Shown: piece by piece, positions 1 to 8,158 of the stretch | How the letters are laid out: each line of letters starts with the position of its first letter | Numbering within the stretch: the first letter of the stretch is position 1 | Source of the DNA: an uncultured Christensenella sp. | GTDB taxonomy: Bacteria > Bacillota > Clostridia > Christensenellales > Borkfalkiaceae | Direction: 5' to 3' | Length of the DNA: 25,766 nucleotides | Assembly: GCA_910586345.1 (NCBI GenBank) | Contig: CAJUHC010000001.1 | Span: 111,329-137,094, forward strand | The notes under the pieces: generated by a model | Seen by the model: only the letters and a program-made list of their open reading frames with translations | Database searches by the model: none | What the model was told of the DNA's origin: nothing | Position numbers and translations under genes: made by a program

Positions 1-245
1 CGCTTAACCGCGTATCTTAATCACTTTAATTATTACCCGCTTTTCCTCTCGTCAAGCGTAAGCGTTCCGCTTAACTATGTATCTTAACCGCTTTCGTTAT
101 TACCCGCTTTTCCTCTCGTCAAGCGTAAGCGTTCCGCTTAACCGCGTATCTTAATCACTTTAATTATTACCCGCTTTTCCTCTCGTCAAACGTAAGCGTT
201 CCGCTTAACTATGTATCTTAACCGCTTTCGTTATTATCCGTTTCC
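1..245. repeat. 67-bp tandem repeat array with 134-bp higher-order unit
   Basis: Units begin with CGCTTAAC at 1, 68, 135 and 202, giving an exact 67-bp period. Units 1 and 3 share one variant (AACCGCGTATC near the start) and differ by a single base; units 2 and 4 share another (AACTATGTATC). The true repeat is therefore a 134-bp A-B dimer. The last unit is cut short near 245, just after the stop of the response regulator. The array probably continues left of the window. No ORF or spacer is visible. Confidence 0.93.
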
Positions 246-256
246 CGAAAGCTAAA

Positions 257-961
257 CTAACCGCAGAAATAATACGAAGATATATCTTCTATAAATCCCT
301 TACGCCGCGAACGGCTGATTTTCAGCTCTTCGCCCTCTATGAGCGCATACTCGCCGTGAACGCCTTTCACGTAATCGAGGTTGACGAGATAACAATTGTT
401 GCACCTTGAAAACTGTTCTTTCGGAAGTCTGCTTTCCAAACTTTTCATTGTTTCGTAAACGCTGTAAAGCTTTTCCGTTGTGTTTATATTCATTTTATGG
501 TTCTGACTTTCTATATAAACGATACTGTCGACCGCTATTTTGTTTATTCCGTTCTCCGTAGCGAGCACAACGAATTTCCCGCGGCAGTTTTTTATTTTTT
601 CTACGCATCGGGACATTTCGTTGGAGAACTCGGAATAATTCACGGGTTTAACCATAAAGCTCAAAGCTTCGACCGAGTATCCTTTGACCGCGTATTTTGC
701 GTCGGGAGCTACGAAAACGATAATTACGTTTTTATCTTTTCTTCGTATATATTCCGCGGCTTTGAACCCGTCCATATGTTTCATAACCGTGTCGAGGAAA
801 ATTATATCGTATTCTGCCGTATAGTCCGAAGCTATATCGATGCCGTCGCCGAAAGAAACTATGCGGGCTTGTTCGCCGTTTTCTTTACAGTATCTGTCTA
901 TGAACTCTTTAAGCAAATCCGAACAGCTTTTTTCGTTCTCGACAACCGCGATTCTAAGCAT
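257..961 (-). CDS. LytTR-family response regulator, orphan
   Basis: A 234-residue two-domain regulator of the LytR/AlgR (LytTR) type. The receiver domain covers roughly residues 1-120, with phosphoacceptor Asp57 in the strand IIFLD and the conserved Lys105-Pro106. The LytTR DNA-binding domain covers about 130-230. In the family it binds short direct repeats upstream of targets after phosphorylation by a membrane histidine kinase. Two receiver positions are unusual: the N-terminal acidic cluster reads ENE instead of the common DD, and the position that normally carries Thr or Ser after strand 4 is Ala85. No kinase gene is in the window, so the partner is unknown. GGAGAG a few bases upstream supports the ATG at 961. 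The family is certain; target genes cannot be named. Confidence 0.92.
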   Translation of the reverse strand: MLRIAVVENEKSCSDLLKEFIDRYCKENGEQARIVSFGDGIDIASDYTAEYDIIFLDTVMKHMDGFKAAEYIRRKDKNVIIVFVAPDAKYAVKGYSVEALSFMVKPVNYSEFSNEMSRCVEKIKNCRGKFVVLATENGINKIAVDSIVYIESQNHKMNINTTEKLYSVYETMKSLESRLPKEQFSRCNNCYLVNLDYVKGVHGEYALIEGEELKISRSRRKGFIEDISSYYFCG

Positions 962-1072
962 AGCCTCTCTCCTTTTTTATTTTCCGTACCTACGTATTTT
1001 ATCAGAATGAAAATTATTTGTCAATTACCGTTCCGCGCAACCGAATTTCAATAAAGTCCGTATGCAGGCGGT

Positions 1073-1936
1073 TTAATAATCGTCCGTAAAACGGTGACGT
1101 ACGCCTTCTTTGTCCTTGTATGCAATAACGGTCTTTAAACTTACGTTTTCAACGCTTCTGAAAATATTCTGCTCGATACCTCCGTCCTCGCGTTCGAGCG
1201 CTCGTATGAGCTCTTTCATTTTCATACGCTTAGAACCCGACGGTCCGTACGTTGCGCAGTTTTCCGTAAATTTGCAGGCGCACTGTATAAACTTTAAATT
1301 ATTATAATCGCGCCAGGCTTTAATAGTTTCTTCGCGTATAAGATACATAGGACGTATGAGCTCCATACCCTCGAAATTCGCGCTTTTGAGTTTCGGCATC
1401 ATTGTCTGCATCTGTCCGCCGTAAAGCATACCCATTAAAATAGTTTCGATAACGTCGTCGTAATGGTGCCCCAAAGCTATCTTGTTGCAACCGAGGTCTT
1501 TCGCTCTGTGATAAAGATGTCCGCGTCTCATACGCGCGCAAAGATAACAAGGCGATTTTTCGATATTGAACACGCTTTCGAAAATGTCTGTTTCGAATAC
1601 GGATACCGGTATATCGAGCAAGCTTGCGTTCTTCTCGATAATTTCGCGGTTTTCCTTATTGTAACCGGGGTCCATTACGAGAAATTCGAGCTCAAACGGA
1701 ATTTTATTGTGACGTTTGAGCTCCTGAAAAAGTTTCGCCATTGCGAAAGAGTCTTTACCGCCCGATACGCAAACCGCGATTTTATCGCCCGACTGAATAA
1801 GTTCGTACTCTACTATCGCTTTCGTAAATCTCGAAAACAGCGATTTATGAAATTTTTTCTTTATGCTGTCCTCAACCCTCTTTGCGGGGCAGTCCTTATC
1901 CTGCGGAGGAAGCGAATTGTTATTTTCGTTTTGCAT
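1073..1936 (-). CDS. ttcA: TtcA-family tRNA 2-thiocytidine synthetase-like PP-loop ATPase
   Basis: A 287-residue PP-loop ATPase. SGGKDS at residues 58-63 binds and activates ATP. The CxxC pair Cys130/Cys133 (PCYLC) and a later Cys219/Cys221/Cys227 group resemble the cysteines that hold the Fe-S cluster in TtcA proteins. GHHYDDVIET at 156-165 is the second typical motif. TtcA adenylates and thiolates C32 of certain tRNAs; Firmicute members of this family are often annotated only as TtcA-like, so the exact tRNA substrate is inferred. Only one ATG is available at the N-terminus and it lacks a Shine-Dalgarno. The promoter at 1946-1974 would start transcription about 3 nt upstream of it, so the mRNA may be nearly leaderless. 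Confidence 0.85.
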   Translation of the reverse strand: MQNENNNSLPPQDKDCPAKRVEDSIKKKFHKSLFSRFTKAIVEYELIQSGDKIAVCVSGGKDSFAMAKLFQELKRHNKIPFELEFLVMDPGYNKENREIIEKNASLLDIPVSVFETDIFESVFNIEKSPCYLCARMRRGHLYHRAKDLGCNKIALGHHYDDVIETILMGMLYGGQMQTMMPKLKSANFEGMELIRPMYLIREETIKAWRDYNNLKFIQCACKFTENCATYGPSGSKRMKMKELIRALEREDGGIEQNIFRSVENVSLKTVIAYKDKEGVRHRFTDDY

Positions 1937-1945
1937 ACACGTATC

Positions 1946-1974
1946 AATATAACAAGTATCGCTTAACTTGTCAA
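1946..1974 (-). promoter_or_regulatory. Sigma-A promoter of the ttcA-like gene
   Basis: On the minus strand TTGACA (1969-1974) and TATATT (1946-1951) are separated by exactly 17 bp. The expected start, 7 nt past the -10 box, is near 1939, only about 3 nt before the ATG at 1936. Confidence 0.75.
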
Positions 1975-2023
1975 TAATTCTCCGCGCGTAAACAATGCGG
2001 TTTGTTTTCGCATAGGCTGTAAT

Positions 2024-2512
2024 ATGGAAACTTTTGAATACAACAGGTCCGCCGCTTACGATTACGCTAAAAAATGGGCTTTCGGCAGAAATCCCGAATT
2101 TTACGACTTCAGTAAGATAGGCGGAGATTGCACGAACTTTGCTTCACAGGTAATTTACGCGGGCGCGAAAGTTATGAACTTTACACCCACGTTCGGCTGG
2201 TACTATAAATCGGTAAACGACCGCACTCCGTCCTGGACGGGCGTAGAATACCTTTACAACTTCCTCGTAAACAACGAAGGAGCGGGACCTTTCGCAAAGG
2301 AAGTTCCGCTCACGGAACTCGAAGTCGGAGATATAGTACAGCTCGGAAGAAGCACCGGCGACTTTTATCACTCACCCGTCGTCGTCGGCATATCGCGCGG
2401 ACGCATACTCGTTGCGGCGCATTCTTACGACGCTTTCAATAAACCGCTCTCCTCGTACAATTACGAACGCGTCCGCGGAATACATATTCTCGGGGTTAGG
2501 AAACAGTCCTAA
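2024..2512 (+). CDS. Amidase_6-type cysteine hydrolase without signal peptide
   Basis: A 162-residue protein made of one putative amidase domain (Amidase_6 type, an NlpC/P60-like fold). The GGDCTNFASQ motif places the nucleophile at Cys36; the matching histidine is probably His116 in the YHSPVVV segment. Relatives are usually the C-terminal part of longer, secreted proteins that act on peptidoglycan or peptide amides. Here the domain stands alone: no signal peptide, membrane helix or cell-wall binding part is visible, so the product should stay in the cytoplasm unless exported by an unusual route. A TAGG sequence 7 nt before the ATG is the best ribosome binding site. It diverges from ttcA and converges with the next gene, with only 6 bp between stops. 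The substrate is unknown. Confidence 0.8.
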   Translation: METFEYNRSAAYDYAKKWAFGRNPEFYDFSKIGGDCTNFASQVIYAGAKVMNFTPTFGWYYKSVNDRTPSWTGVEYLYNFLVNNEGAGPFAKEVPLTELEVGDIVQLGRSTGDFYHSPVVVGISRGRILVAAHSYDAFNKPLSSYNYERVRGIHILGVRKQS

Positions 2513-2518
2513 AAATTT

Positions 2519-3196
2519 TCAGGTTGCGCTAATCTCTTCGGGGTCCTCTTTTTGTTTTTTTCTGCGGTTTTTTTTACGCTCTTTCATATACGCGAGAATT
2601 TCGTCGGCTTCTTCTTTTTTAAGAAAATCTATTCTCTCAACGCCGTCGAACCGCTTCATATATAGCGTACAGGTCTTTGAAGACCTGCCGACGAAATCAT
2701 CGAACGCATCGAAGAATCTGTATATTTTGCTGTCTTCTACCACGTCGTTGGTTTTAGCGACGCGTTTCAATTCGCCCCAGCCGTACAGCGACCAATAAGG
2801 CGCGAGGAGTCTTCTTCTGCCCAAAAAGTCCGGCGCGCCTCTCCACCAGAACGAACTGCAGCCGATTACCCAGATACCCTCGTCTGTAACGAAAACGTGC
2901 TTACTGTACTTCCAGTACCAAAGCCCGACAAATATTTTGCACAGATACACAAACCCCGGTACGGCAGCCAAAAAAATACATATTAACGACACCATAAACC
3001 CGTCTTCGGGCTTTATGGCGAAAACTCTTACAAGCGTGAATATAAGGCTCATACAAAACAGAAACACGGGCTGGTATCCGAAAAACACAAGCCTGAAATA
3101 TCCGCTCTTTGTCTTGATATAATGACGGCAGTACGTTTCTTCGTTCTGCCCGTCTTTATTGCGCAACTGTAAACACAATTTCTCTTTTTTCGTCAT
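2519..3196 (-). CDS. Two-pass membrane protein of unknown function
   Basis: A 225-residue protein that I do not recognise. Two hydrophobic helices lie near residues 36-60 and 68-92, followed by a cytosolic-looking region rich in aromatic residues and a very basic, Lys/Glu-rich tail. The hairpin of two helices followed by a soluble domain resembles bacterial PH-like or YcxB-type membrane proteins, but no diagnostic motif was found. AAGGAG about 7 nt upstream supports the ATG at 3196. It follows the DUF4062/TPR gene after only 19 bp on the same strand, so the two are probably co-transcribed and may act together, for example as sensor and membrane partner. That functional link is inference from spacing only. 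Confidence 0.75.
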   Translation of the reverse strand: MTKKEKLCLQLRNKDGQNEETYCRHYIKTKSGYFRLVFFGYQPVFLFCMSLIFTLVRVFAIKPEDGFMVSLICIFLAAVPGFVYLCKIFVGLWYWKYSKHVFVTDEGIWVIGCSSFWWRGAPDFLGRRRLLAPYWSLYGWGELKRVAKTNDVVEDSKIYRFFDAFDDFVGRSSKTCTLYMKRFDGVERIDFLKKEEADEILAYMKERKKNRRKKQKEDPEEISAT

Positions 3197-3215
3197 ATCC
3201 TAATCTCCTTAACAA

Positions 3216-5930
3216 TCAAATGCCTGTAAACGAAGTTCTGAATTCGAGCCGTTCGCCCGTATCCGCGTCCGTCGCTTCAAAAGAATACAGCTTATCGTAC
3301 AGAGCAAGCTCCGCGCCGCTCAGTCTCGATTTAAAATTACCGACGTAGAAACTCTGCATTTTCGTAAAGCTGTCGTGCAGTCCTTCTATATTCGGCTGTA
3401 AATTCTCGGAAGATATTTTAATTCTGATTGCAAACGCTTCCTTATAATATTTTTCAGCCTCCGCGCGTTCGTTTTTCTGCTCGTAAAATCTGCCGAACTC
3501 GAACAGCGTCTGGGCGTACCAGCGTTCGTACGTTTTAGGTGAAACTTCGTAAAGCCGTCTGCGGATAGCGTAACCTTTTTGCAAATATTCCATAGCCTCG
3601 TCGGGGCGCTTGCAGTCGAGCAGGGTCCCGCATATTTTTATATACGAGTCGGAAAGCTCCACCTCGTGCGCCGACGCATTGACGGCGCAAATTCCGACGC
3701 GCATTTTCAGCGCTTCTTTAAAATTATTTATGGCGTTATCCCAAGCATATTGTGCCCTGTAAACGTTCCCGAGCCCCTGATAAGTATGCGCCAAAGCCGC
3801 GGTATATCTGGCGGGATTAAGTTCGGCAAGCTCCTTTCTGATTGCAAGAGCGTCGTTAAATTTTTCGACCGCTTCGCCGAACCGCCCTTCCTTTTTCAAT
3901 TGCGAAGCCTGATTCTGATAAGCGGAAGACTTTACGTACTGCGCGTGAGGGTCGTCGGTTTTATGACGCTCCCATATATCCGCCGCGCAACCGAATTTTT
4001 CAAACGCTTTTTCAAGCAGATACTGTTCCGCAAAATTTATTCCTCTCGCAATAAAACACTCGGCTTGCTCCGTGATATATTTATCTGTATGTCTTTCAAG
4101 TTCTTCGAATAAAACTTCTGCGCGCGAAAGATATTTTTCGGCCTGTTCGGGCGTATTCGAACGGCGGTATATATCGCCCAAAGCGGCGCAGGTGCGCGAA
4201 AGTCCGATATGGTTCGCTTCGTCATATCCCCGCTCCGAAAGCGCTTTTTCGCGTATTTCTATGCATTTGAGCGAACAATCCTCCGTCTGACGCTGACAGT
4301 CGCTCAAATCACCGTAAATCATAGCAAGCAAAGTAAGATTCTCTGCGATTTCAAGCTGATTGCCCCAACCGAACACCTGATAAAGCGTTTGCAGTTTTTT
4401 CGCCTGCTCCAAAGCTTCCGCGTGTCGTTCGCAATTCTTCAAAAACAACGCGTATTCGTTATATATTCCGAGTTCGACGCGCTGTTCCGACGCTATCGGA
4501 AGCAACTGCACGTAAGTCTGTCCGATTATGTTATCGCGCTCGGCGTACAAATACATTGTCCTCAAAAAATCTATTTTCTGCCTGCCCTCCGCAATGACGC
4601 TGACGGCGGCTTGTTTTGCGCGGTGCGCCGCACGGACATAAGAGTTTACGGAATCTTCCATATCGAGAACCGCGACGGCTTTTTCGACGTCGCCCTCCAT
4701 AAACAATTTATACGCGCGCCGCTGTTTTTCCGTGAATTCTCCTATCGCTTCGCCTCGGCTCATTGAAACGGATACGGAAAAAATATCGTCTTCCAAGCTT
4801 GCTATACTGTTTTTTAACGCGTCGTATCTGCTCGCAAGAGTATAGTATGCTTTGCAAATATTTTCGTCCGAAGGATTGCGTTTGTAGTCCACTTCATACG
4901 CGTGGAACTGCATTGACGTTTCCGCAAGTTCGGCTCTTAGTTCCGCAAGTTTTTTATTGTTTACGAACTCGGAAACGTTCTTTACGTCGAGCACGAAATT
5001 TTCGCCCAAAAAACATTTGCCGTCTTTGAAAACGACCTCTTTCGAACCGTCCTTCAATATCGCGAGATTAAGCAGTATTCTGAGTTTAATCGTATCGAGG
5101 TCGCTGAACAGCCCGTAAAAATGATTGAGTTCTCCGTCCAGATAGTTTTTGAATACGGTGACCGACTGCGCATCGTCCCCGTCGGTATTTTTAAAATATA
5201 CGTAAATGCGTGGTGCTTTATTTTCGTCGAGCCGTTTTTTCGCGAGTTTGAGTTCTTCGATTACGCCTTCCCCGACGTTGCCGAAAACAATGAAAAAACA
5301 CATCGCGCTTTTATTTATTATTTCGTTCAGTCCGTCCGCCGTGCTCTTTGCGTTAAAAAGCGGACGAACTGAAACCTTGTATTTCTGCGTGAATTCATAG
5401 TTCATCCGCCAGATAAAATTTTCTATCCGAAGTTTCTGAAATTCGTCCTCGTTTAAAGACGAAGCCAAAAATATGTAAACGGAATTATCGGCGCACCCGT
5501 CGGTTTCGACAGACTCTATACTCAGCTCCTTATCTAAAATACCGATTAATTCAGCCTCACCGGAAAATCGATGACAAGACACGCCGTCTTTTTCAGCGCG
5601 TTTATAAAACTTGTCCGTCTTTTCACCGTTGCACAGCGCTATTATTTTCAAGTCCTTTCCGTTTTCGATAAGACCGCGCGCGTATTCGTATTCTTCGACG
5701 GTGTAACCGCCGATTTTTTTGCCGAGAATAAAAATACACGCGTCGCTTTCTTCTATGAATTTACAGAAGTCGTCCTGCTTGCGCGTAACGGACATCGCAG
5801 GGTCGGCGTTCTCGCATCTAAGCGGCACGGCGCAAATATTTCCGCCCGTGTTTTTCCGCCAAAGATAGTTCTCGATTACGTCCCTCTCCCGCGCGAATTC
5901 TTCTATCGAGGACGCTATAAATATTTTCAT
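3216..5930 (-). CDS. Tandem DUF4062 plus TPR protein
   Basis: A 904-residue soluble protein. Residues 1-140 match the start of DUF4062, a TIR-like fold (KIFIASS followed by an acidic/Arg-rich helix). Residues 151-300 repeat the same pattern (YIFLASS, then an IENFIWR helix matching IENYLWR of the first copy), so the domain is duplicated in tandem. From about 470 to 860 there are successive TPR helices, many starting with A-x-x-Y-x-x-A or L-G-x-x-Y. Such an N-terminal DUF4062 with C-terminal repeats is seen in STAND/NLR-like signalling and some anti-phage proteins, but no NTPase P-loop is visible between the parts. GAGGGG 8 nt upstream supports the ATG at 5930. A strong promoter lies at 5968-5996. 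It leads a two-gene unit with the membrane protein. A defence role is possible but not shown. Confidence 0.75.
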   Translation of the reverse strand: MKIFIASSIEEFARERDVIENYLWRKNTGGNICAVPLRCENADPAMSVTRKQDDFCKFIEESDACIFILGKKIGGYTVEEYEYARGLIENGKDLKIIALCNGEKTDKFYKRAEKDGVSCHRFSGEAELIGILDKELSIESVETDGCADNSVYIFLASSLNEDEFQKLRIENFIWRMNYEFTQKYKVSVRPLFNAKSTADGLNEIINKSAMCFFIVFGNVGEGVIEELKLAKKRLDENKAPRIYVYFKNTDGDDAQSVTVFKNYLDGELNHFYGLFSDLDTIKLRILLNLAILKDGSKEVVFKDGKCFLGENFVLDVKNVSEFVNNKKLAELRAELAETSMQFHAYEVDYKRNPSDENICKAYYTLASRYDALKNSIASLEDDIFSVSVSMSRGEAIGEFTEKQRRAYKLFMEGDVEKAVAVLDMEDSVNSYVRAAHRAKQAAVSVIAEGRQKIDFLRTMYLYAERDNIIGQTYVQLLPIASEQRVELGIYNEYALFLKNCERHAEALEQAKKLQTLYQVFGWGNQLEIAENLTLLAMIYGDLSDCQRQTEDCSLKCIEIREKALSERGYDEANHIGLSRTCAALGDIYRRSNTPEQAEKYLSRAEVLFEELERHTDKYITEQAECFIARGINFAEQYLLEKAFEKFGCAADIWERHKTDDPHAQYVKSSAYQNQASQLKKEGRFGEAVEKFNDALAIRKELAELNPARYTAALAHTYQGLGNVYRAQYAWDNAINNFKEALKMRVGICAVNASAHEVELSDSYIKICGTLLDCKRPDEAMEYLQKGYAIRRRLYEVSPKTYERWYAQTLFEFGRFYEQKNERAEAEKYYKEAFAIRIKISSENLQPNIEGLHDSFTKMQSFYVGNFKSRLSGAELALYDKLYSFEATDADTGERLEFRTSFTGI

Positions 5931-5967
5931 TTCTTTATCCCCTCTTTCGTAACCGCATTTCGGTTAA

Positions 5968-5996
5968 ATTATAATATAAATTATAGTAAAAGTCAA
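5968..5996 (-). promoter_or_regulatory. Sigma-A promoter of the DUF4062/TPR operon
   Basis: Minus strand: TTGACT (5991-5996), 17-bp spacer, TATAAT (5968-5973). It lies 38 bp before the ATG at 5930. Confidence 0.75.
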
Positions 5997-6023
5997 TAAT
6001 CCGCCAACAAGCGGGCTATCGAC

Positions 6024-6764
6024 TTATTCCGTATTTTCGTTTTCCGTTTCGGTGTTGCGGATACTGAATTTTCCTTTCTTCAATAAGAAAAACGGCAAAA
6101 TTATAAGCGTTCCCAAAACCAGTCCCAAGACGATAGAAACGTTATGGCATACGGTCGTCCAGCCTAAACCGACAACGTAAGTAGTCAAAAAACCGTATAT
6201 AGCCGAAACTATAATCGTAGGTTTACCTATATTTCTAAAACTTTTAATATCAAAAAAAATCGCGGCAAGCGTAAAGCCCGCTAGTCCGAAAATACCTCCC
6301 GACGCGCCCATACTGACCTGTGATAACGTTTCTTCCTTTTTATCGGGAGCAATCGCAAAAAACAACGGGTCAGTAATATAGCTCTCGATAAAAGCTACCG
6401 TAAAAAACACTATATACGACGTAAGCCAACCGAATCGTTTTTCGGCGTAATTGCCTATAAAATACAAACCGACGACGTTTGCAATCAGGTGCAGTATATG
6501 TCCGTGTAAAAACACGCACGTCAGACGTCTGTAAAACGCTTCGCCGTCGGGAGTCAATATCCGGCCGAATCCCATAAAGTTAGTAAGAAACCCTCCGCAA
6601 AAGCCGAAAATATAATTCAATACCGGATAATTATTTTCTTCCCAAGCGTCATATCCTTCATATCCTTCCGGAAACGGAATAAAACGGTCCAAAAAGTATA
6701 TAACGATAAGAATTATTATAATAATATTAGTCGCAGTCAGAAATTTTTTTAAATTTTTCTTCAT
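6024..6764 (-). CDS. Rhomboid-family intramembrane serine protease
   Basis: A 246-residue membrane protein with about six or seven helices. The rhomboid motifs are all present: HGHILHLIAN with His87, His92 and Asn96 in helix 2, GASG at 153-156 with the nucleophile Ser155, and the catalytic His207 in a later helix (WTTVCHN). Rhomboids cut transmembrane substrates near the outer membrane face; the substrate of this one cannot be predicted. The long loop between helices 1 and 2 precedes an FxRR-like segment typical of the family. The gene follows the carbonic anhydrase by 26 bp on the same strand and has only a weak TAAG ribosome binding site, so it is probably expressed from the carbonic anhydrase promoter. 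Confidence 0.93.
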   Translation of the reverse strand: MKKNLKKFLTATNIIIIILIVIYFLDRFIPFPEGYEGYDAWEENNYPVLNYIFGFCGGFLTNFMGFGRILTPDGEAFYRRLTCVFLHGHILHLIANVVGLYFIGNYAEKRFGWLTSYIVFFTVAFIESYITDPLFFAIAPDKKEETLSQVSMGASGGIFGLAGFTLAAIFFDIKSFRNIGKPTIIVSAIYGFLTTYVVGLGWTTVCHNVSIVLGLVLGTLIILPFFLLKKGKFSIRNTETENENTE

Positions 6765-6790
6765 ATTTCTTACTTAAAATCCATCTGATA

Positions 6791-7351
6791 TTAATTGAAT
6801 TCTTCGAAAAAATCCGCCTTGCCCGAATCAGTGTTATAAACCGCGCAAACCACTTTCACCGCGGGATATTCCCCGCCCAACGCACGTTCTACTTCCCGTG
6901 CACCTGCTTTCGCGTTTAATATGCAGGCTTTGCGCGCGTCGCGTTCTTCGCCCAATACGAGCCGTATTTTATCAGTTATCATTTTGACGCGCCCGCAGTC
7001 CCCTCCGCCGATAACCGCATTTACCGCACCGCAAGAAGTATGCCCCATAACAGCGACGAGCGGAGCCTTCAAATGCGCTACGGCATATTCAACGCTTGCG
7101 AGGACGGAAGAATCTATCACGTTGCCCGCAACGCGAACGGTAAACAATTCCCCTATACCTGCAAAAAATATGCTTTCCGGAATTACCCGTGAATCGGAAC
7201 AGGCGACTACGACTGCGTAAGGTTTTTGTCCGTTTTCGTATGTTTCGCGCCGTTTTTCGGGCGATACGTCTCCGCCGTTATACCGCGCATTAATATACTT
7301 AACGTTTCCGTCTTTTAATTTTTGTAAAGCTTCCCGCCAAGACAATTCCAT
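6791..7351 (-). CDS. Beta-class carbonic anhydrase
   Basis: A 186-residue enzyme that interconverts carbon dioxide and bicarbonate in the cytoplasm. Zinc ligands are Cys51, His104 and Cys107 (CSDSR and GHTSCGAV motifs), and the Asp53/Arg55 dyad is intact. Length and motif order fit the short bacterial beta class. Its N-terminal SWREALQKLKDGN helix is also typical. The likely promoter is at 7446-7474. It probably forms an operon with the rhomboid gene downstream, although no functional link between the two is known to me. Confidence 0.95.
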   Translation of the reverse strand: MELSWREALQKLKDGNVKYINARYNGGDVSPEKRRETYENGQKPYAVVVACSDSRVIPESIFFAGIGELFTVRVAGNVIDSSVLASVEYAVAHLKAPLVAVMGHTSCGAVNAVIGGGDCGRVKMITDKIRLVLGEERDARKACILNAKAGAREVERALGGEYPAVKVVCAVYNTDSGKADFFEEFN

Positions 7352-7445
7352 AACTATTCTTTACTCCGCTGATGATTTTTATTTTCTTACGCTTATATTT
7401 GCAATAAGATAACGCTTACTATTACTTCTATACTTCACTGTCATA

Positions 7446-7474
7446 ATTATATAACGAAGCCGTTATTTTTACAA
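7446..7474 (-). promoter_or_regulatory. Promoter of carbonic anhydrase/rhomboid unit
   Basis: Minus strand: TTGTAA (7469-7474), 17-bp spacer, TATAAT (7446-7451). The transcript would have a leader of roughly 88 nt before the ATG at 7351. Confidence 0.55.
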
Positions 7475-7506
7475 GCAAAAAAATCGATTTATATTTTACA
7501 CGTTCG

Positions 7507-7538
7507 AAAAAAGGGAAGGCTCAACGCCTTCCCTTTTT
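7507..7538 (-). terminator. Rho-independent terminator, works in both directions
   Basis: GGGAAGGC (7513-7520) pairs with GCCTTCCC (7526-7533) around a 5-nt loop, with six A before and five T after. It lies about 20 bp past the stop of the lipoprotein gene on the minus strand. Confidence 0.9.
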
Positions 7539-7559
7539 CGGTAGTTTAAAAACGATTTT

Positions 7560-8063
7560 TTATTTCTCAAAATTTACGGTTATTTTCGTTCCATACGTCT
7601 GATTAGACCCCGATACCGAAATCGTGTAAGTAACCGACATTACAATTTCAAACCCGTTTTCGATTTCATTACCGTACATATCGAACGATACCTGAACGTC
7701 GGCTCCTACGGATAAACCGGAAGACAACACTTTTTTCATTTGTTCCGCGTATTCTCCCGAAAGCACGTATTTATTCCCGTCTTTCTTTACGCTAAGCACG
7801 GATTCGGTATCGCTAAATTTCCATACGACTTTACTGTCGCTTACAACTATGGACGAATTTTTGTACATAGTTTCGTACACCGTATTAAGATTACCGCCTA
7901 TTCCTCCTTCGCTTCCGCCCAAATCGCCGATTAATTCGACTTTCGTCGCGGAATACTTATACTCCGTTCCCTTTTCGCCGCAGGCGCTCAGCGCAAACAT
8001 AACGGTAAAAACAAGCGCCAACGCGCAAATCAGAACCGAAATTTTTACAGCTTTTTTCGTCAT
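7560..8063 (-). CDS. Small secreted lipoprotein under XRE control
   Basis: A 167-residue predicted lipoprotein. The signal peptide has a KK-rich n-region, a long hydrophobic core and the lipobox ALSAC, with Cys28 as the lipidation site. The rest is an extracellular beta-rich domain of unknown function, with a stretch of Gly/Gly-Asn residues near the mature N-terminus. I chose the ATG at 8063 because AAGGAG lies 9 nt upstream; an in-frame start at 8105 would fall inside the promoter. The promoter (8097-8125) is a perfect consensus with an operator filling its spacer, and the divergent XRE gene starts 96 bp away, so the repressor encoded there very likely controls this gene. Similar clostridial lipoproteins are uncharacterised. 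Confidence 0.8.
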   Translation of the reverse strand: MTKKAVKISVLICALALVFTVMFALSACGEKGTEYKYSATKVELIGDLGGSEGGIGGNLNTVYETMYKNSSIVVSDSKVVWKFSDTESVLSVKKDGNKYVLSGEYAEQMKKVLSSGLSVGADVQVSFDMYGNEIENGFEIVMSVTYTISVSGSNQTYGTKITVNFEK

Positions 8064-8096
8064 TTTTATATTCTCCTTATATTTTTTATTGACTTG

Positions 8097-8125
8097 ATTA
8101 TACAAGAAGATTTCTTCTTTGTCAA
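8097..8125 (-). promoter_or_regulatory. Consensus promoter of the lipoprotein gene
   Basis: Minus strand: TTGACA (8120-8125), 17-bp spacer, TATAAT (8097-8102). Both hexamers match the sigma-A consensus perfectly. The spacer is almost entirely the operator palindrome at 8104-8119, so a bound repressor would block polymerase directly. Confidence 0.9.
8104..8119. promoter_or_regulatory. Operator 1 (spacer of the lipoprotein promoter)
   Basis: AAGAAG-ATTT-CTTCTT, a perfect 6-4-6 inverted repeat. The core AGAAGATTTCTTCT is identical in operator 2; centres are 29 bp apart. Likely bound by the XRE protein encoded at 8159. Confidence 0.8.
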
Positions 8126-8133
8126 CTATTTTG

Positions 8134-8147
8134 AGAAGATTTCTTCT
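8134..8147. promoter_or_regulatory. Operator 2 (upstream of the XRE gene)
   Basis: AGAAGATTTCTTCT, identical 14-bp core to operator 1. Its last base is the first base of the putative -10 box TAAAAT of the XRE gene, which suits autorepression. Confidence 0.75.
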
Positions 8148-8152
8148 AAAAT
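8147..8152 (+). promoter_or_regulatory. Putative -10 box of a leaderless XRE transcript
   Basis: TAAAAT matches five of six consensus bases. The start site 7 nt further would be 8159, which is the A of the ATG. No Shine-Dalgarno precedes that ATG, in agreement with a leaderless mRNA. The -35 region is poor. Confidence 0.45.
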
Positions 8153-8158
8153 CTTTTT

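Noticed and set aside
1..245. CRISPR array
   Set aside because: The units are contiguous 67-bp repeats without unique spacers, and no cas gene is near.
4209..5999. Several plus-strand ORFs of 80-185 residues
   Set aside because: All fall inside the DUF4062/TPR gene on the other strand and lack ribosome binding sites and family features.
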